DNA of 6,697 bases from Chthoniobacter sp. (GCA_025352865.1 JANXSB010000100.1:1-6697), one strand, 5' to 3'. Shown: positions 1 to 5,976, counted from the stretch's first letter. Numbers and translations: made by a program. Notes: a model not told the origin generated them from the letters alone.

Positions 1-867
1 CACGCCGCGGCTGACGTGGAGCAGGATCGCGGGGACGAATTGCAGGACGCTGGAGATTTTGTCGGCGAGGCTTTCGGTCGGGTGAAAATGGCCGGCGTCG
101 AGGCAGAGCAGCTTTTTTCTCGTGACCGCGTAGCCGAGGTAAAACTCGTGCGAGCCGACGACGTAGCTTTCGCTGCCGATGCCGAAGAGCTTCGACTCCA
201 CGGCGTCGAGATGGAGCGCGGGGTCGAGTGGCTCGGCGAAGATTTCATCGAGTGATTGCGCGAGCCGTTCGCGCGGTGCTTTGCGATCAATGGGCTGGTC
301 TTTCGAGCCGTCGGGAATCCACACATTTGTGACGACGGGCGAGCCGAGCTGGTGGCCCATCTCCGCGCCGATGCGGCGGCAGGCGATGCCGTGATCGATC
401 CAGAATTTGCGCATGGCGGTGTCCGCGTGGCTGAGTGTCGCGCCGTCGGAGGCGAGGGGATGGGAGAAATAGGACGGGTTGAAATCCATGCCGAGCCCGC
501 GCGCTTTGGCCCAGTCCACCCAGCCTTGAAATTGCGCGATGGTGTAGGCGTCGCGGTCGAGTTTCTGGCCGCGGAGTTCGGCGTAGCAGGCGTGGAGATT
601 CAGCCGCTTTTTCCCGGGAATCAGCCTCAGCGCTTGATCGAGGTCGGCCCGGAGTTCGTCCGGCGTGCGCGCTTTGCCGGGATAATTGCCGGTGACGGCG
701 AGTCCGCCGCCGAGTTCGCCGCCCGCTCTTTCAAAGCCGCCCACGTCATCGCCCTGCCAGCAGTGGAGTGAAATCGGCGTGCGAGAGAGTGTGGCGAGCG
801 CGGCTTCGGAGGCGGTGCCGAGCGTGGCGTAGGCTTCGCGGGCGAGGTCGTAGGCGGGGGTGCTCAT
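1..867 (-). CDS. rhaA: L-rhamnose isomerase, N-terminal 289 residues (3' end outside window)
   Basis: RhaA converts L-rhamnose to L-rhamnulose in the cytoplasm, the first step of rhamnose catabolism, as a metal-dependent TIM-barrel aldose-ketose isomerase. Reading the minus strand from the ATG at 867 gives an uninterrupted 289-codon frame to the window edge. It follows the E. coli enzyme (about 419 residues, recalled) closely. Shared blocks are HCWQGDDVGGFE (35-46), TGNYPGKAR (59-67), RLNLHA (88-93), GMDFNPSYFSHPLASDG (126-142), WIDH (156-159), NVWIPDG (181-187), DAVESKLFGIGSESY (221-235), CLDAGHFHPTE (255-265) and LLHVSRGV (282-289). E224, D257 and H284 match the E. coli metal ligands E234, D267 and H294 at a constant offset of ten. 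About 130 C-terminal residues are missing only because the window ends. No clear Shine-Dalgarno sequence precedes the start. It is divergent from the threonine aldolase gene, and no other rhamnose gene is visible here. Confidence 0.96.
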   Translation of the reverse strand, partial: MSTPAYDLAREAYATLGTASEAALATLSRTPISLHCWQGDDVGGFERAGGELGGGLAVTGNYPGKARTPDELRADLDQALRLIPGKKRLNLHACYAELRGQKLDRDAYTIAQFQGWVDWAKARGLGMDFNPSYFSHPLASDGATLSHADTAMRKFWIDHGIACRRIGAEMGHQLGSPVVTNVWIPDGSKDQPIDRKAPRERLAQSLDEIFAEPLDPALHLDAVESKLFGIGSESYVVGSHEFYLGYAVTRKKLLCLDAGHFHPTESLADKISSVLQFVPAILLHVSRGV

Positions 868-952
868 CGGCCCGCGAAGCTAGGCGCGGCGGGCGCGCGG
901 TGGCAATGCACTTAATGGCTGACAGGCCCGGTGGGCGGGGGAAACTGACGGC
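868..952. promoter_or_regulatory. Divergent intergenic region between rhaA and ltaE
   Basis: This 85-bp gap must contain the promoters, or at least the leaders, of both the leftward rhamnose isomerase gene and the rightward aldolase gene. A short inverted repeat, GCCCGC at 870-875 and GCGGGC at 889-894, could form a 6-bp stem in the rhaA leader or act as a small operator. A locally AT-richer patch lies around 904-918. I cannot assign convincing -35/-10 boxes. The GGGGG run at 937-941 is the only ribosome-binding-like element for the ATG at 953, and it is weak and rather far upstream. Confidence 0.35.
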
Positions 953-1999
953 ATGACGATTCCAAAAACGCGCCGGCAATTCGCGAGCGACAACTGGGCG
1001 GGCATCTGCCAGGAAGCGTGGGCGGCGATGGCGGAGGCGAACGCGAATCATGCGCCGAGCTACGGCGCGGATGCGTGGACGGCCGAGGCGGTGCGGCTGG
1101 TGCGCGAGGTTTTCGAGACGGATTGCGCGGTGCATTTCGTCTTCAACGGGACCGCCGCGAATTCGCTCGCGGTGGCGGCGATGTGCGCACCGTTTGAAAG
1201 CGTGCTGTGCCATGAGCACGCGCATCTGGCGACGGATGAATGCGGGGCTCCCGGCTTTTTCGCGCACGGCACGACGCTCGTGCGGCTGCTAGGTAAGCAT
1301 GGCAAAATCGCCGCGGCGGATATTGAGCGGGCGACGCGGGCGCGGCGGGATGTGCATGCCTCGATGGTGCGCGCGGTGAGCATCACGCAATCGACGGAAC
1401 TCGGGACGGTCTATGCGCCGGAGGAAATCGCCGCGCTCGGCAAAGCGGCGCGGGCGCTGGATCTGCGGCTGCACATGGACGGGGCGCGGTTTGCGAATGC
1501 GGTCGCGTCGCTCGGCGTGGCTCCGCGGAAGCTCATGTGGGAGGCGGGCGTGGACGTGCTCTCGTTCGGCGGGACGAAGAACGGGCTGCCGTGCGGCGAG
1601 GCGCTGGTTTTTTTCAACGGCGAACTCGCGCGGCAATTTGAGTATCGGAGGAAGCAGAGCGGGCAGCTCGCGTCGAAGATGCGCTTTCTCGCCGCGCCGT
1701 GGGTCGGAGTGCTGCGCGAGGGCGCGTGGCTGCGGCACGCGGCGCACGCGAACGCGATGGCGGCGCAGCTCGCACGCGGGCTGGAAGGGATTCCCGGTGC
1801 GCGCGCGCTTTATCCGCGCGAAGCGAATGTGGTTTTCGCCACGCTCCCGCCCGCGATGCGCGCGGGGCTGCGCGCGCGGGGCTGGGAGTTTTACACGGAT
1901 GTCGGACCGGATGGCGCGGCGCGGCTGATGTGCTCGTGGGACACAACGGCGGAAGACGTGAACGCGTTTCTGCGGGACGCTGCGGAACTGGCGGAATGA
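953..1999 (+). CDS. ltaE: Low-specificity L-threonine aldolase (PLP-dependent, beta-eliminating lyase family)
   Basis: This 348-residue cytoplasmic enzyme probably cleaves L-threonine or L-allo-threonine to glycine and acetaldehyde, or runs the reverse aldol reaction. It is a fold-type I PLP enzyme of typical family length. Visible motifs are the N-terminal FASDNWAG (10-17), the cofactor-phosphate region FNGTAANSLA (64-73), the histidine-rich active-site block CHEHAHLATDECG (86-98), LHMDGARFANA (173-183) with D176 expected to contact the pyridine nitrogen, and SFGGTKNG (204-211) with K209 as the Schiff-base lysine. The C-terminal small domain ends near SWDTTAEDVNAFL. The start is the first in-frame ATG, with only a weak GGGGG element upstream. 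The next gene starts 33 bp downstream on the same strand, so the two are probably cotranscribed. Family members act on various beta-hydroxy amino acids, so the exact substrate and stereospecificity are uncertain. Confidence 0.91.
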   Translation: MTIPKTRRQFASDNWAGICQEAWAAMAEANANHAPSYGADAWTAEAVRLVREVFETDCAVHFVFNGTAANSLAVAAMCAPFESVLCHEHAHLATDECGAPGFFAHGTTLVRLLGKHGKIAAADIERATRARRDVHASMVRAVSITQSTELGTVYAPEEIAALGKAARALDLRLHMDGARFANAVASLGVAPRKLMWEAGVDVLSFGGTKNGLPCGEALVFFNGELARQFEYRRKQSGQLASKMRFLAAPWVGVLREGAWLRHAAHANAMAAQLARGLEGIPGARALYPREANVVFATLPPAMRAGLRARGWEFYTDVGPDGAARLMCSWDTTAEDVNAFLRDAAELAE

Positions 2000-2022
2000 G
2001 CGCTCGCGCGTAAGCTCTGCGC

Positions 2023-2027
2023 GGAGG
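2023..2027 (+). promoter_or_regulatory. Strong ribosome binding site (GGAGG) that decides the start of the fusion gene
   Basis: GGAGG at 2023-2027 is a perfect Shine-Dalgarno core. Three candidate starts follow in frame: GTG at 2027, ATG at 2030 and ATG at 2033. The GTG overlaps the core itself, and the first ATG would leave only 2 nt of spacing. The ATG at 2033 has 5 nt of spacing and is the best choice. This is the only convincing Shine-Dalgarno sequence in the window. Confidence 0.75.
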
Positions 2028-2032
2028 TGATG

Positions 2033-4093
2033 ATGAATCCCGAGCCACGCAAATTCGCCCGCGTTCTGTTCGACGAGTTTCACAGCGAGAGCTGGTCGAT
2101 CTCGGCGGAGCGCGCCCGCGAAATGCAGCCGGAGAACCCCGCGAATTCCTCGTATCAGCGCGCGGCGGAGATGCTCGCGGTGCGGGATTTTTCCGTCAGC
2201 CGAAACATCGCGCAGCCGCTGGAAGGCGCGGCGCTCGCGGCGGCGGATGTGCTGGTGCTGGCGCATCCGTGCGACCCGCGCTGGGAGAGGACGACGGCGC
2301 ACAGTTCGCCGGCGCTTTCGTCGCGGGAAATCGCGGACGTGCTCGCCTTTGTGTGGGCGGGCGGCGGGCTGCTGGTCATCACGGAATACGAGCACGATAA
2401 GTACGGCGACAACCTCAACGAGCTGCTCGCACCATGCGGGCTGCGCGTGGAAAACGGGACGGCCTTTGATCGCGGCGCGTGTGTCCACGACAACGCGGAG
2501 TGGCTGCTCGGCGAAGCGGGGGAGGGGACGCCGCTGGCGCATGGCGTGGAGAGCGCGTGTTTTTTCCGCGCGGGCTGGTGCGCCGTGGATGCGCCGGGTG
2601 AGATCGCGTGGCGGACTTCTGCAGGCGCGTGTCCGCCGGGTGCGGGGTTGATCGCGGTGTCACGGCTGGGCGCGGGGCGTGTGGCGGTGGTCATGGATTC
2701 GGTGCTCTTCGGCGATGAGCGGATCGGTGAAGGCGGGCACGCGCAGCTTTGGCTGAATGTCGTGCATTGGCTGGCGGCTCCCGCTTTTCACGCGAGCGAG
2801 AGCGTGCCCGCGGACGGGAGGGGAGTCTCGCCCCTACCCGCGCAGTGGCGCGATTTGAAAAGTGCGATCAACCGTCTGCGCGCGCGGCAGTCGGCGAATG
2901 GGAGCGTCACGGCGGAGCATCGCATGGAGTGTGCATTGCTCGTGGATGCGGTGCTTGCGCAGCTCGCGGAATTGCGTCCGCAGTTTCCGCATCAGGCGGA
3001 GTATTTCGATGCGTTGCCGGGGGATTTTCGCGCGTGGCTCGCGGGCGGTTTTGGGCGACCGGATTTCGGCGCGTCGCTGGCGGCGTTTCATCCGGAGCGT
3101 GAGCGGTGCGACGGGCGGGAGCATCTCGTGGTCTTTCCGATGTACACGCCGAATGCCTCGGGCGACACGCGGTTCGAGGCGCTGCTCATGCGGACGCCGT
3201 GGCCGGTTTGGCTGGCGGCGCTGGAGCGCGGCGCATATCGCAATGCGAAGTTTGCGCCGGGGCATCTGCTCGATTTCACGGCGGGCTACGCGAGCGAGTG
3301 CGCGGTGCTTTTCCCGGAGACCGTGGCGCTGGCGGCGCGGCCTTCGAACCATTTCGCGACGATCTTCTGCGACCGCGAGGCGGCGCGGCTGCAACGCTGC
3401 GTGCAGCGCGCGGCGGAGGTCACGGGCCTGACGCTTTTTCCCGAGCTGGAATGCTGGCTCGGGGCGCGCCCGCTGATCGAGGAGACGATGGCGCTGTGGG
3501 ATTTGATCCACGATGCGTCGCACAGTCTCGGCGAGCTGCCGTTCGATCCGTTTATGATCCGGCAGCGCGCGCCGTTTTGGATGTACGGGCTGGAGGAATT
3601 GCGCGTGGACCTGCGCAGCTATGAGGAGGCGGCGCGGCTCGCAGCGGAGGGCTTTCCGTTCGGGCGTTACGTGACGTGGGCGATCGTGCTTGATCGCGTT
3701 TTCCGTTTTCCGATCACTGGCCCGCGGGTGCGGAATTACGATGCGCTCGGCGGGCAGTTGCTCTTTGCGTATCTGCATCAGCACGATGCCGTGGTGTGGC
3801 GCGACAACCGGCTCGCGATCCGCTGGGATGCTGTGCCGGCGGGCATCCGCGGGCTGCGTGAGGAAATCACGGCGCTCTACAAATTCGGCGCGGATTGCTC
3901 GCGGCTGACGTTTTGGATCACGGCGCACGATCTCATCGCGCGCTACGTCCCGCCGCATGTGGGCTCGAAATGGAAGGCGGGCGCGCGGCAGTTTGACGAC
4001 GAGGGCGAGGTGAAAAAATGGCTCTCGCTGGTGCAGGATGACGAGTTTCCGCTGGGCACTTTTCACGTGAATCTGCAGCGGCGGATGCAATGA
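2033..4093 (+). CDS. Uncharacterised fusion: amidotransferase/DUF4350-like domain + DUF6421-like putative metalloenzyme
   Basis: This is a 686-residue protein of unknown function, with no signal peptide or membrane segment visible. Residues about 8-250 look like an alpha/beta domain of the DUF4350/class I glutamine-amidotransferase-like type: FDEFHSESW (13-21), ADVLVLAHP (71-79), WAGGGLLVITEYEHD (108-122) and MDSVLFGDERIGEGGHAQLW followed by HWLA (221-248). I see no nucleophilic Cys or catalytic triad there, so it is more likely a binding than a hydrolytic domain. A Pro-rich linker (about 252-268) follows. Residues about 272-686 resemble, from memory, the Pfam family DUF6421: the block HDASHS (493-498), LPFDPFMI, FWMYGLEELRVDL (to 527), FAYLHQHD (578-585), WRDNRLAI, and a C-terminal DDEFPLGTFH. 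H493, H497 and E521/E522 have a zinc-metallopeptidase-like arrangement with Asp replacing Glu in HExxH; this is inference. It follows ltaE by 33 bp, which suggests cotranscription. The reading frame is certain, but the function is not. Confidence 0.8.
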   Translation: MNPEPRKFARVLFDEFHSESWSISAERAREMQPENPANSSYQRAAEMLAVRDFSVSRNIAQPLEGAALAAADVLVLAHPCDPRWERTTAHSSPALSSREIADVLAFVWAGGGLLVITEYEHDKYGDNLNELLAPCGLRVENGTAFDRGACVHDNAEWLLGEAGEGTPLAHGVESACFFRAGWCAVDAPGEIAWRTSAGACPPGAGLIAVSRLGAGRVAVVMDSVLFGDERIGEGGHAQLWLNVVHWLAAPAFHASESVPADGRGVSPLPAQWRDLKSAINRLRARQSANGSVTAEHRMECALLVDAVLAQLAELRPQFPHQAEYFDALPGDFRAWLAGGFGRPDFGASLAAFHPERERCDGREHLVVFPMYTPNASGDTRFEALLMRTPWPVWLAALERGAYRNAKFAPGHLLDFTAGYASECAVLFPETVALAARPSNHFATIFCDREAARLQRCVQRAAEVTGLTLFPELECWLGARPLIEETMALWDLIHDASHSLGELPFDPFMIRQRAPFWMYGLEELRVDLRSYEEAARLAAEGFPFGRYVTWAIVLDRVFRFPITGPRVRNYDALGGQLLFAYLHQHDAVVWRDNRLAIRWDAVPAGIRGLREEITALYKFGADCSRLTFWITAHDLIARYVPPHVGSKWKAGARQFDDEGEVKKWLSLVQDDEFPLGTFHVNLQRRMQ
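2815..2840. repeat. Small GC-rich palindrome inside the interdomain linker
   Basis: Bases 2815-2823 pair with 2831-2840 to give a 9-bp stem (four pairs, a one-base bulge at A2836, then five pairs) with the 7-nt loop AGTCTCG. It falls on residues about 261-269 of the fusion protein, exactly between the N-terminal domain and the DUF6421-like region. The encoded peptide is GRGVSPLP, low-complexity and linker-like. It could be a dispersed palindromic element inserted in frame, or a chance hairpin in GC-rich coding DNA. One copy cannot decide. Confidence 0.45.
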
Positions 4094-4128
4094 GGCCGCG
4101 ACCTGCGGACCCGCTAAGCCGCGGTCTC
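4092..4128. terminator. Possible bidirectional hairpin between convergent genes
   Basis: Bases 4092-4100 pair with 4120-4128 as a 9-bp stem (eight Watson-Crick pairs and one G-T wobble) around a 19-nt loop. It spans the stop codon of the fusion gene and the stop codon of folP, which converge across only 20 bp. The position suits a shared transcription-ending structure, but neither side has a T-tract, so it is not a classical intrinsic terminator. Confidence 0.35.
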
Positions 4129-4941
4129 AACCGCCCCGATAATCCGCACGGACTGCGCGGCGGCGCGCACATTGTGGACACGGAAAATCGCCGCGCCGCG
4201 GAGCAGGCCTTGCACGATGCAGGCGACGGTGCCGGCGTCGCGCGCGGCGGGATTGGCGATGCCGAGCACGTCGCCGATGACGGTCTTGCGCGAGACCGGC
4301 AGCAGGATCGGGCGCTCGAAATGCGCGAGGCGATCCAGTTCGCGGAAGATGCGCAGGTTGTCGGCGCGCTGTTTCGCGAAGTCGATTCCGGGATCGAGAA
4401 TCAGAGCGTCGCGCGGGACTCCGGCGCTTTCGGCGAGGGCGATTTTTTCGGCGAAGAACTCGTCGAGGCGCGTCATCACGTCGTCGTAGCCGACGTGAGT
4501 ATGCGCGACCTTCGGCACGCCGACGCTGTGCATGATGAGCAGCGCTGCGCCCGTCTCCGCGCAGATGCGGGCGTTCTCGTCCGTGGGCAGCGCGCCGATG
4601 TCATTCAGGATGTGCCCGCCCGCCGCCAGCGCCGCGCGCGCGACCGCGGGTCGCCACGTATTGACCGAAAGCAGGCCACCGCCATCCCACCGCTCGATGA
4701 AGCGCACTAGCTGCGCTGCCTCCTCCTTCTCGCTAATCGGCGCGCGATTCGTGCGGGCACTTTCCGCGCCAACGTCGATGATCTCCGCGCCATCCCCTAT
4801 CAGCCCGCGCGCCTTTTCCAGAGCCGCTTCCACGTTCGCCAGACCGTCGCCGGAAAATGAATCCACGGAAAGATTCACGATGCCCATGATGAGCGGGCGG
4901 CGCGGCCATTCCAGCGTGTGCCCGCGGGCGAGGAGTTTCAT
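4114..4941 (-). CDS. folP: Dihydropteroate synthase, divergent form
   Basis: DHPS condenses p-aminobenzoate with 6-hydroxymethyl-7,8-dihydropterin pyrophosphate to make dihydropteroate in folate synthesis. The 275-residue length is normal for this TIM-barrel family. Motifs in order are MGIVNLSVDSFSGDG (19-33), DVGAESARTNRAPIS (56-70), SVNTWRPAVA (92-101), GGHILNDIGALP (108-119), LILDPGIDFAK (180-190), PVSRKTVIG (215-223), GTVACIVQGLLRGA (237-250) and FRVHNVRAA (253-261). N23, D56, N113, D183, K219, R254 and H256 correspond to conserved family residues. The usual pterin-binding aspartate (E. coli D96, recalled) is Asn at residue 94, and both substrate loops are altered. I start at the ATG at 4941. 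An in-frame GTG at 4974 would translate a repeat arm into the N-terminus. No Shine-Dalgarno sequence is visible: the leader reads CACCTCCCC before ATG. It lies downstream of the PHP phosphatase gene on the same strand, separated by nested palindromes. Confidence 0.87.
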   Translation of the reverse strand: MKLLARGHTLEWPRRPLIMGIVNLSVDSFSGDGLANVEAALEKARGLIGDGAEIIDVGAESARTNRAPISEKEEAAQLVRFIERWDGGGLLSVNTWRPAVARAALAAGGHILNDIGALPTDENARICAETGAALLIMHSVGVPKVAHTHVGYDDVMTRLDEFFAEKIALAESAGVPRDALILDPGIDFAKQRADNLRIFRELDRLAHFERPILLPVSRKTVIGDVLGIANPAARDAGTVACIVQGLLRGAAIFRVHNVRAAAQSVRIIGAVETAA

Positions 4942-4949
4942 GGGGAGGT

Positions 4950-4980
4950 GTCCACGAAAGACACGAAAGGACACGAAAAA
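4950..4980. repeat. CACGAAAG-type repeat, left arm of the outer palindrome
   Basis: CACG recurs at 4953, 4962 and 4972 (spacing 9 and 10), each followed by an A-rich GAAA stretch. The 20 bases 4950-4969 are inverted at 5148-5167 with 18 of 20 matches. The arm begins 8 bp upstream of the chosen folP start. Confidence 0.85.
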
Positions 4981-5031
4981 GGAGCGGCCTCGCGTAGGCG
5001 AGCATCGATCCCAACCCGTCCCGGCTTGTTC

Positions 5032-5110
5032 TTTTTGACCACGGATTGCACAGATTTCACGGATTGGCTTTCTGGAAATCCGTGTAATCCGCGCAATCCG
5101 TGGTCAAAAA
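5032..5110. repeat. CACGGATT-type long palindrome (inner hairpin)
   Basis: Bases 5032-5065 are inverted at 5077-5110 with 31 of 34 matches, leaving an 11-base loop. Each arm consists of three 9-bp units of the form CACGGATTN (left arm units at 5040, 5049 and 5058). T and A runs form the base of the stem, so the structure is flanked by Ts on the 5' side and As on the 3' side in both directions. This argues against an intrinsic terminator. It is much more AT-rich than the flanking genes. From memory, similar repeats are dispersed in intergenic regions of Verrucomicrobiota, Planctomycetota and some other phyla; their function is not established. Confidence 0.92.
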
Positions 5111-5147
5111 AATCATCGCCCCGCAGCGTCCTGTGCATGCTCTTGGG

Positions 5148-5167
5148 CTTTCGTGCATTTCGTGGAC
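5148..5167. repeat. CACGAAAG-type repeat, right arm of the outer palindrome
   Basis: This is the inverted partner of 4950-4969, with two mismatches. CGTG occurs at 5152 and 5161, again 9 bp apart. It ends 5 bp before the stop codon of the PHP phosphatase gene (5173), so the two outer arms bracket nearly the whole intergenic gap. Confidence 0.83.
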
Positions 5168-5172
5168 GTTCC

Positions 5173-5976
5173 TCATGGCAGCGGCACGAAGGAAATCTCC
5201 CGCCGCCGAAAGCGCGCCGTCTGCGTGTAGCCCACGCTCTTCGCCAGCGCCACGGCGTCCGCGAAACCCGCGCCCAGTTCCGCCACCGCATGTGCGTCGG
5301 AATTGATGAGCAGCGGCACCTGCGCGGCGTGCGCCAGTTCGAGAAACTCGCGCGCTGGATACTGCTCTCGGCAGTCCTTGCGCCAGCCCGCGGTATTGAT
5401 CTCGAAAGGCGTGCGCGTCTCCGCGAGCGCGGCGATCACCGGCTCGTAAAAGCGTCGCAAAGCGCCCGCCGGGCGGTAGCCGAATTTTTTCGGCAGATCG
5501 GGATGCGCCATGAAATCGAACAGCCCGCTGCGCACCGCGCGCTCATAGGTCTGCCAGTAAGCCGTCCATATTTCCTCCACATCGCCGTCGCGATACCGGC
5601 TCACATACTTCGGATTATCCACCTCCGCGCCGTCCGGCAGATAGTGGACGCTGCCGATGAAATAGTCCCATTCCGCCAGCCCTCGCAGCTCCCCGATCCA
5701 CGTCTCGCGTCCGTCGAGAAAATCGCACTCCAGCCCGAGCCGGATCGTGAGCTGCGGAAAAGCCGCGCGCGCCTTTTCCACCTCCTCGAAATAGCGCGGC
5801 AGATCCTCCCGCAGCATCCGCCAGTCGTCGAAGCGCGCGGGCATCGGGCTGTGATCCGCGAAGCCGAGTTCGCCGAGCCCCAGCTCCACCGCCCGCGCCG
5901 CATACTCCACCGGCCAGCCGCTCGCGTGGTGACAGAGCGGCGTGTGGACGTGGTAATCGGCGAGCGCGGAGAACAT
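5173..5976 (-). CDS. hisJ: HisJ-family PHP-type histidinol phosphatase
   Basis: This enzyme probably removes the phosphate from L-histidinol phosphate in histidine biosynthesis, using a trinuclear metal centre in a PHP-fold barrel. The 267-residue length fits the family. Expected metal ligands are visible in order: DYHVHTPLCHH (7-17, with H9 and H11), FADHSP (39-44, H42), GLECDF (81-86, E83), GSVHYL (108-113, H111), MAHPDL (156-161, H158) and NSDAHA (225-230, D227 and H229). EINTAG (192-197) is also typical. The ATG at 5976 is the natural start, because the PHP signature begins six residues later. No Shine-Dalgarno sequence is visible: the leader reads GTCTCCCC before ATG. It precedes folP on the same strand and is divergent from pta, with a TTAACGG palindrome just upstream. 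No other histidine gene is present, so a different PHP phosphoesterase substrate cannot be excluded. Confidence 0.88.
   Translation of the reverse strand: MFSALADYHVHTPLCHHASGWPVEYAARAVELGLGELGFADHSPMPARFDDWRMLREDLPRYFEEVEKARAAFPQLTIRLGLECDFLDGRETWIGELRGLAEWDYFIGSVHYLPDGAEVDNPKYVSRYRDGDVEEIWTAYWQTYERAVRSGLFDFMAHPDLPKKFGYRPAGALRRFYEPVIAALAETRTPFEINTAGWRKDCREQYPAREFLELAHAAQVPLLINSDAHAVAELGAGFADAVALAKSVGYTQTARFRRREISFVPLP

Noticed and set aside
1..867. Rhamnose catabolic operon or bacterial microcompartment locus
   Set aside because: Only rhaA is visible. No kinase, aldolase, mutarotase, regulator or shell-protein gene is in the window, and Pta here is of the PTA/PTB type, not PduL, so no microcompartment claim can be supported.
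1289..2542. 417-codon minus-strand open frame opposite ltaE and the fusion gene
   Set aside because: Its translation is dominated by Arg, His and Pro without motifs, it spans two well-supported plus-strand genes, and long antisense frames are expected in GC-rich coding DNA.
2834..4090. 418-codon minus-strand open frame opposite the DUF6421-like region
   Set aside because: Same reasoning: Arg-rich, no recognisable domain, and exactly antisense to a frame with clear family-like motifs and a strong ribosome binding site.
4090..4710. 206-codon plus-strand frame opposite folP
   Set aside because: The minus strand encodes a DHPS with most family motifs; the plus-strand product is low-complexity and motif-free.
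5032..5110. Intrinsic transcription terminator for hisJ
   Set aside because: In both directions the 3' side of the stem is followed by A residues instead of a T-tract, and the stem is AT-rich, so classical Rho-independent termination is not supported.
4950..5167. CRISPR array
   Set aside because: Units are 9 bp and contiguous, arranged as inverted arms, with no unique spacers of constant length and no cas genes.
4938..5291. 117-codon minus-strand frame crossing the hisJ end and the nested repeats
   Set aside because: It runs through an alternative frame of hisJ and then translates repeat DNA; the repeat peptides arise from near three-codon periodicity, not from protein selection.
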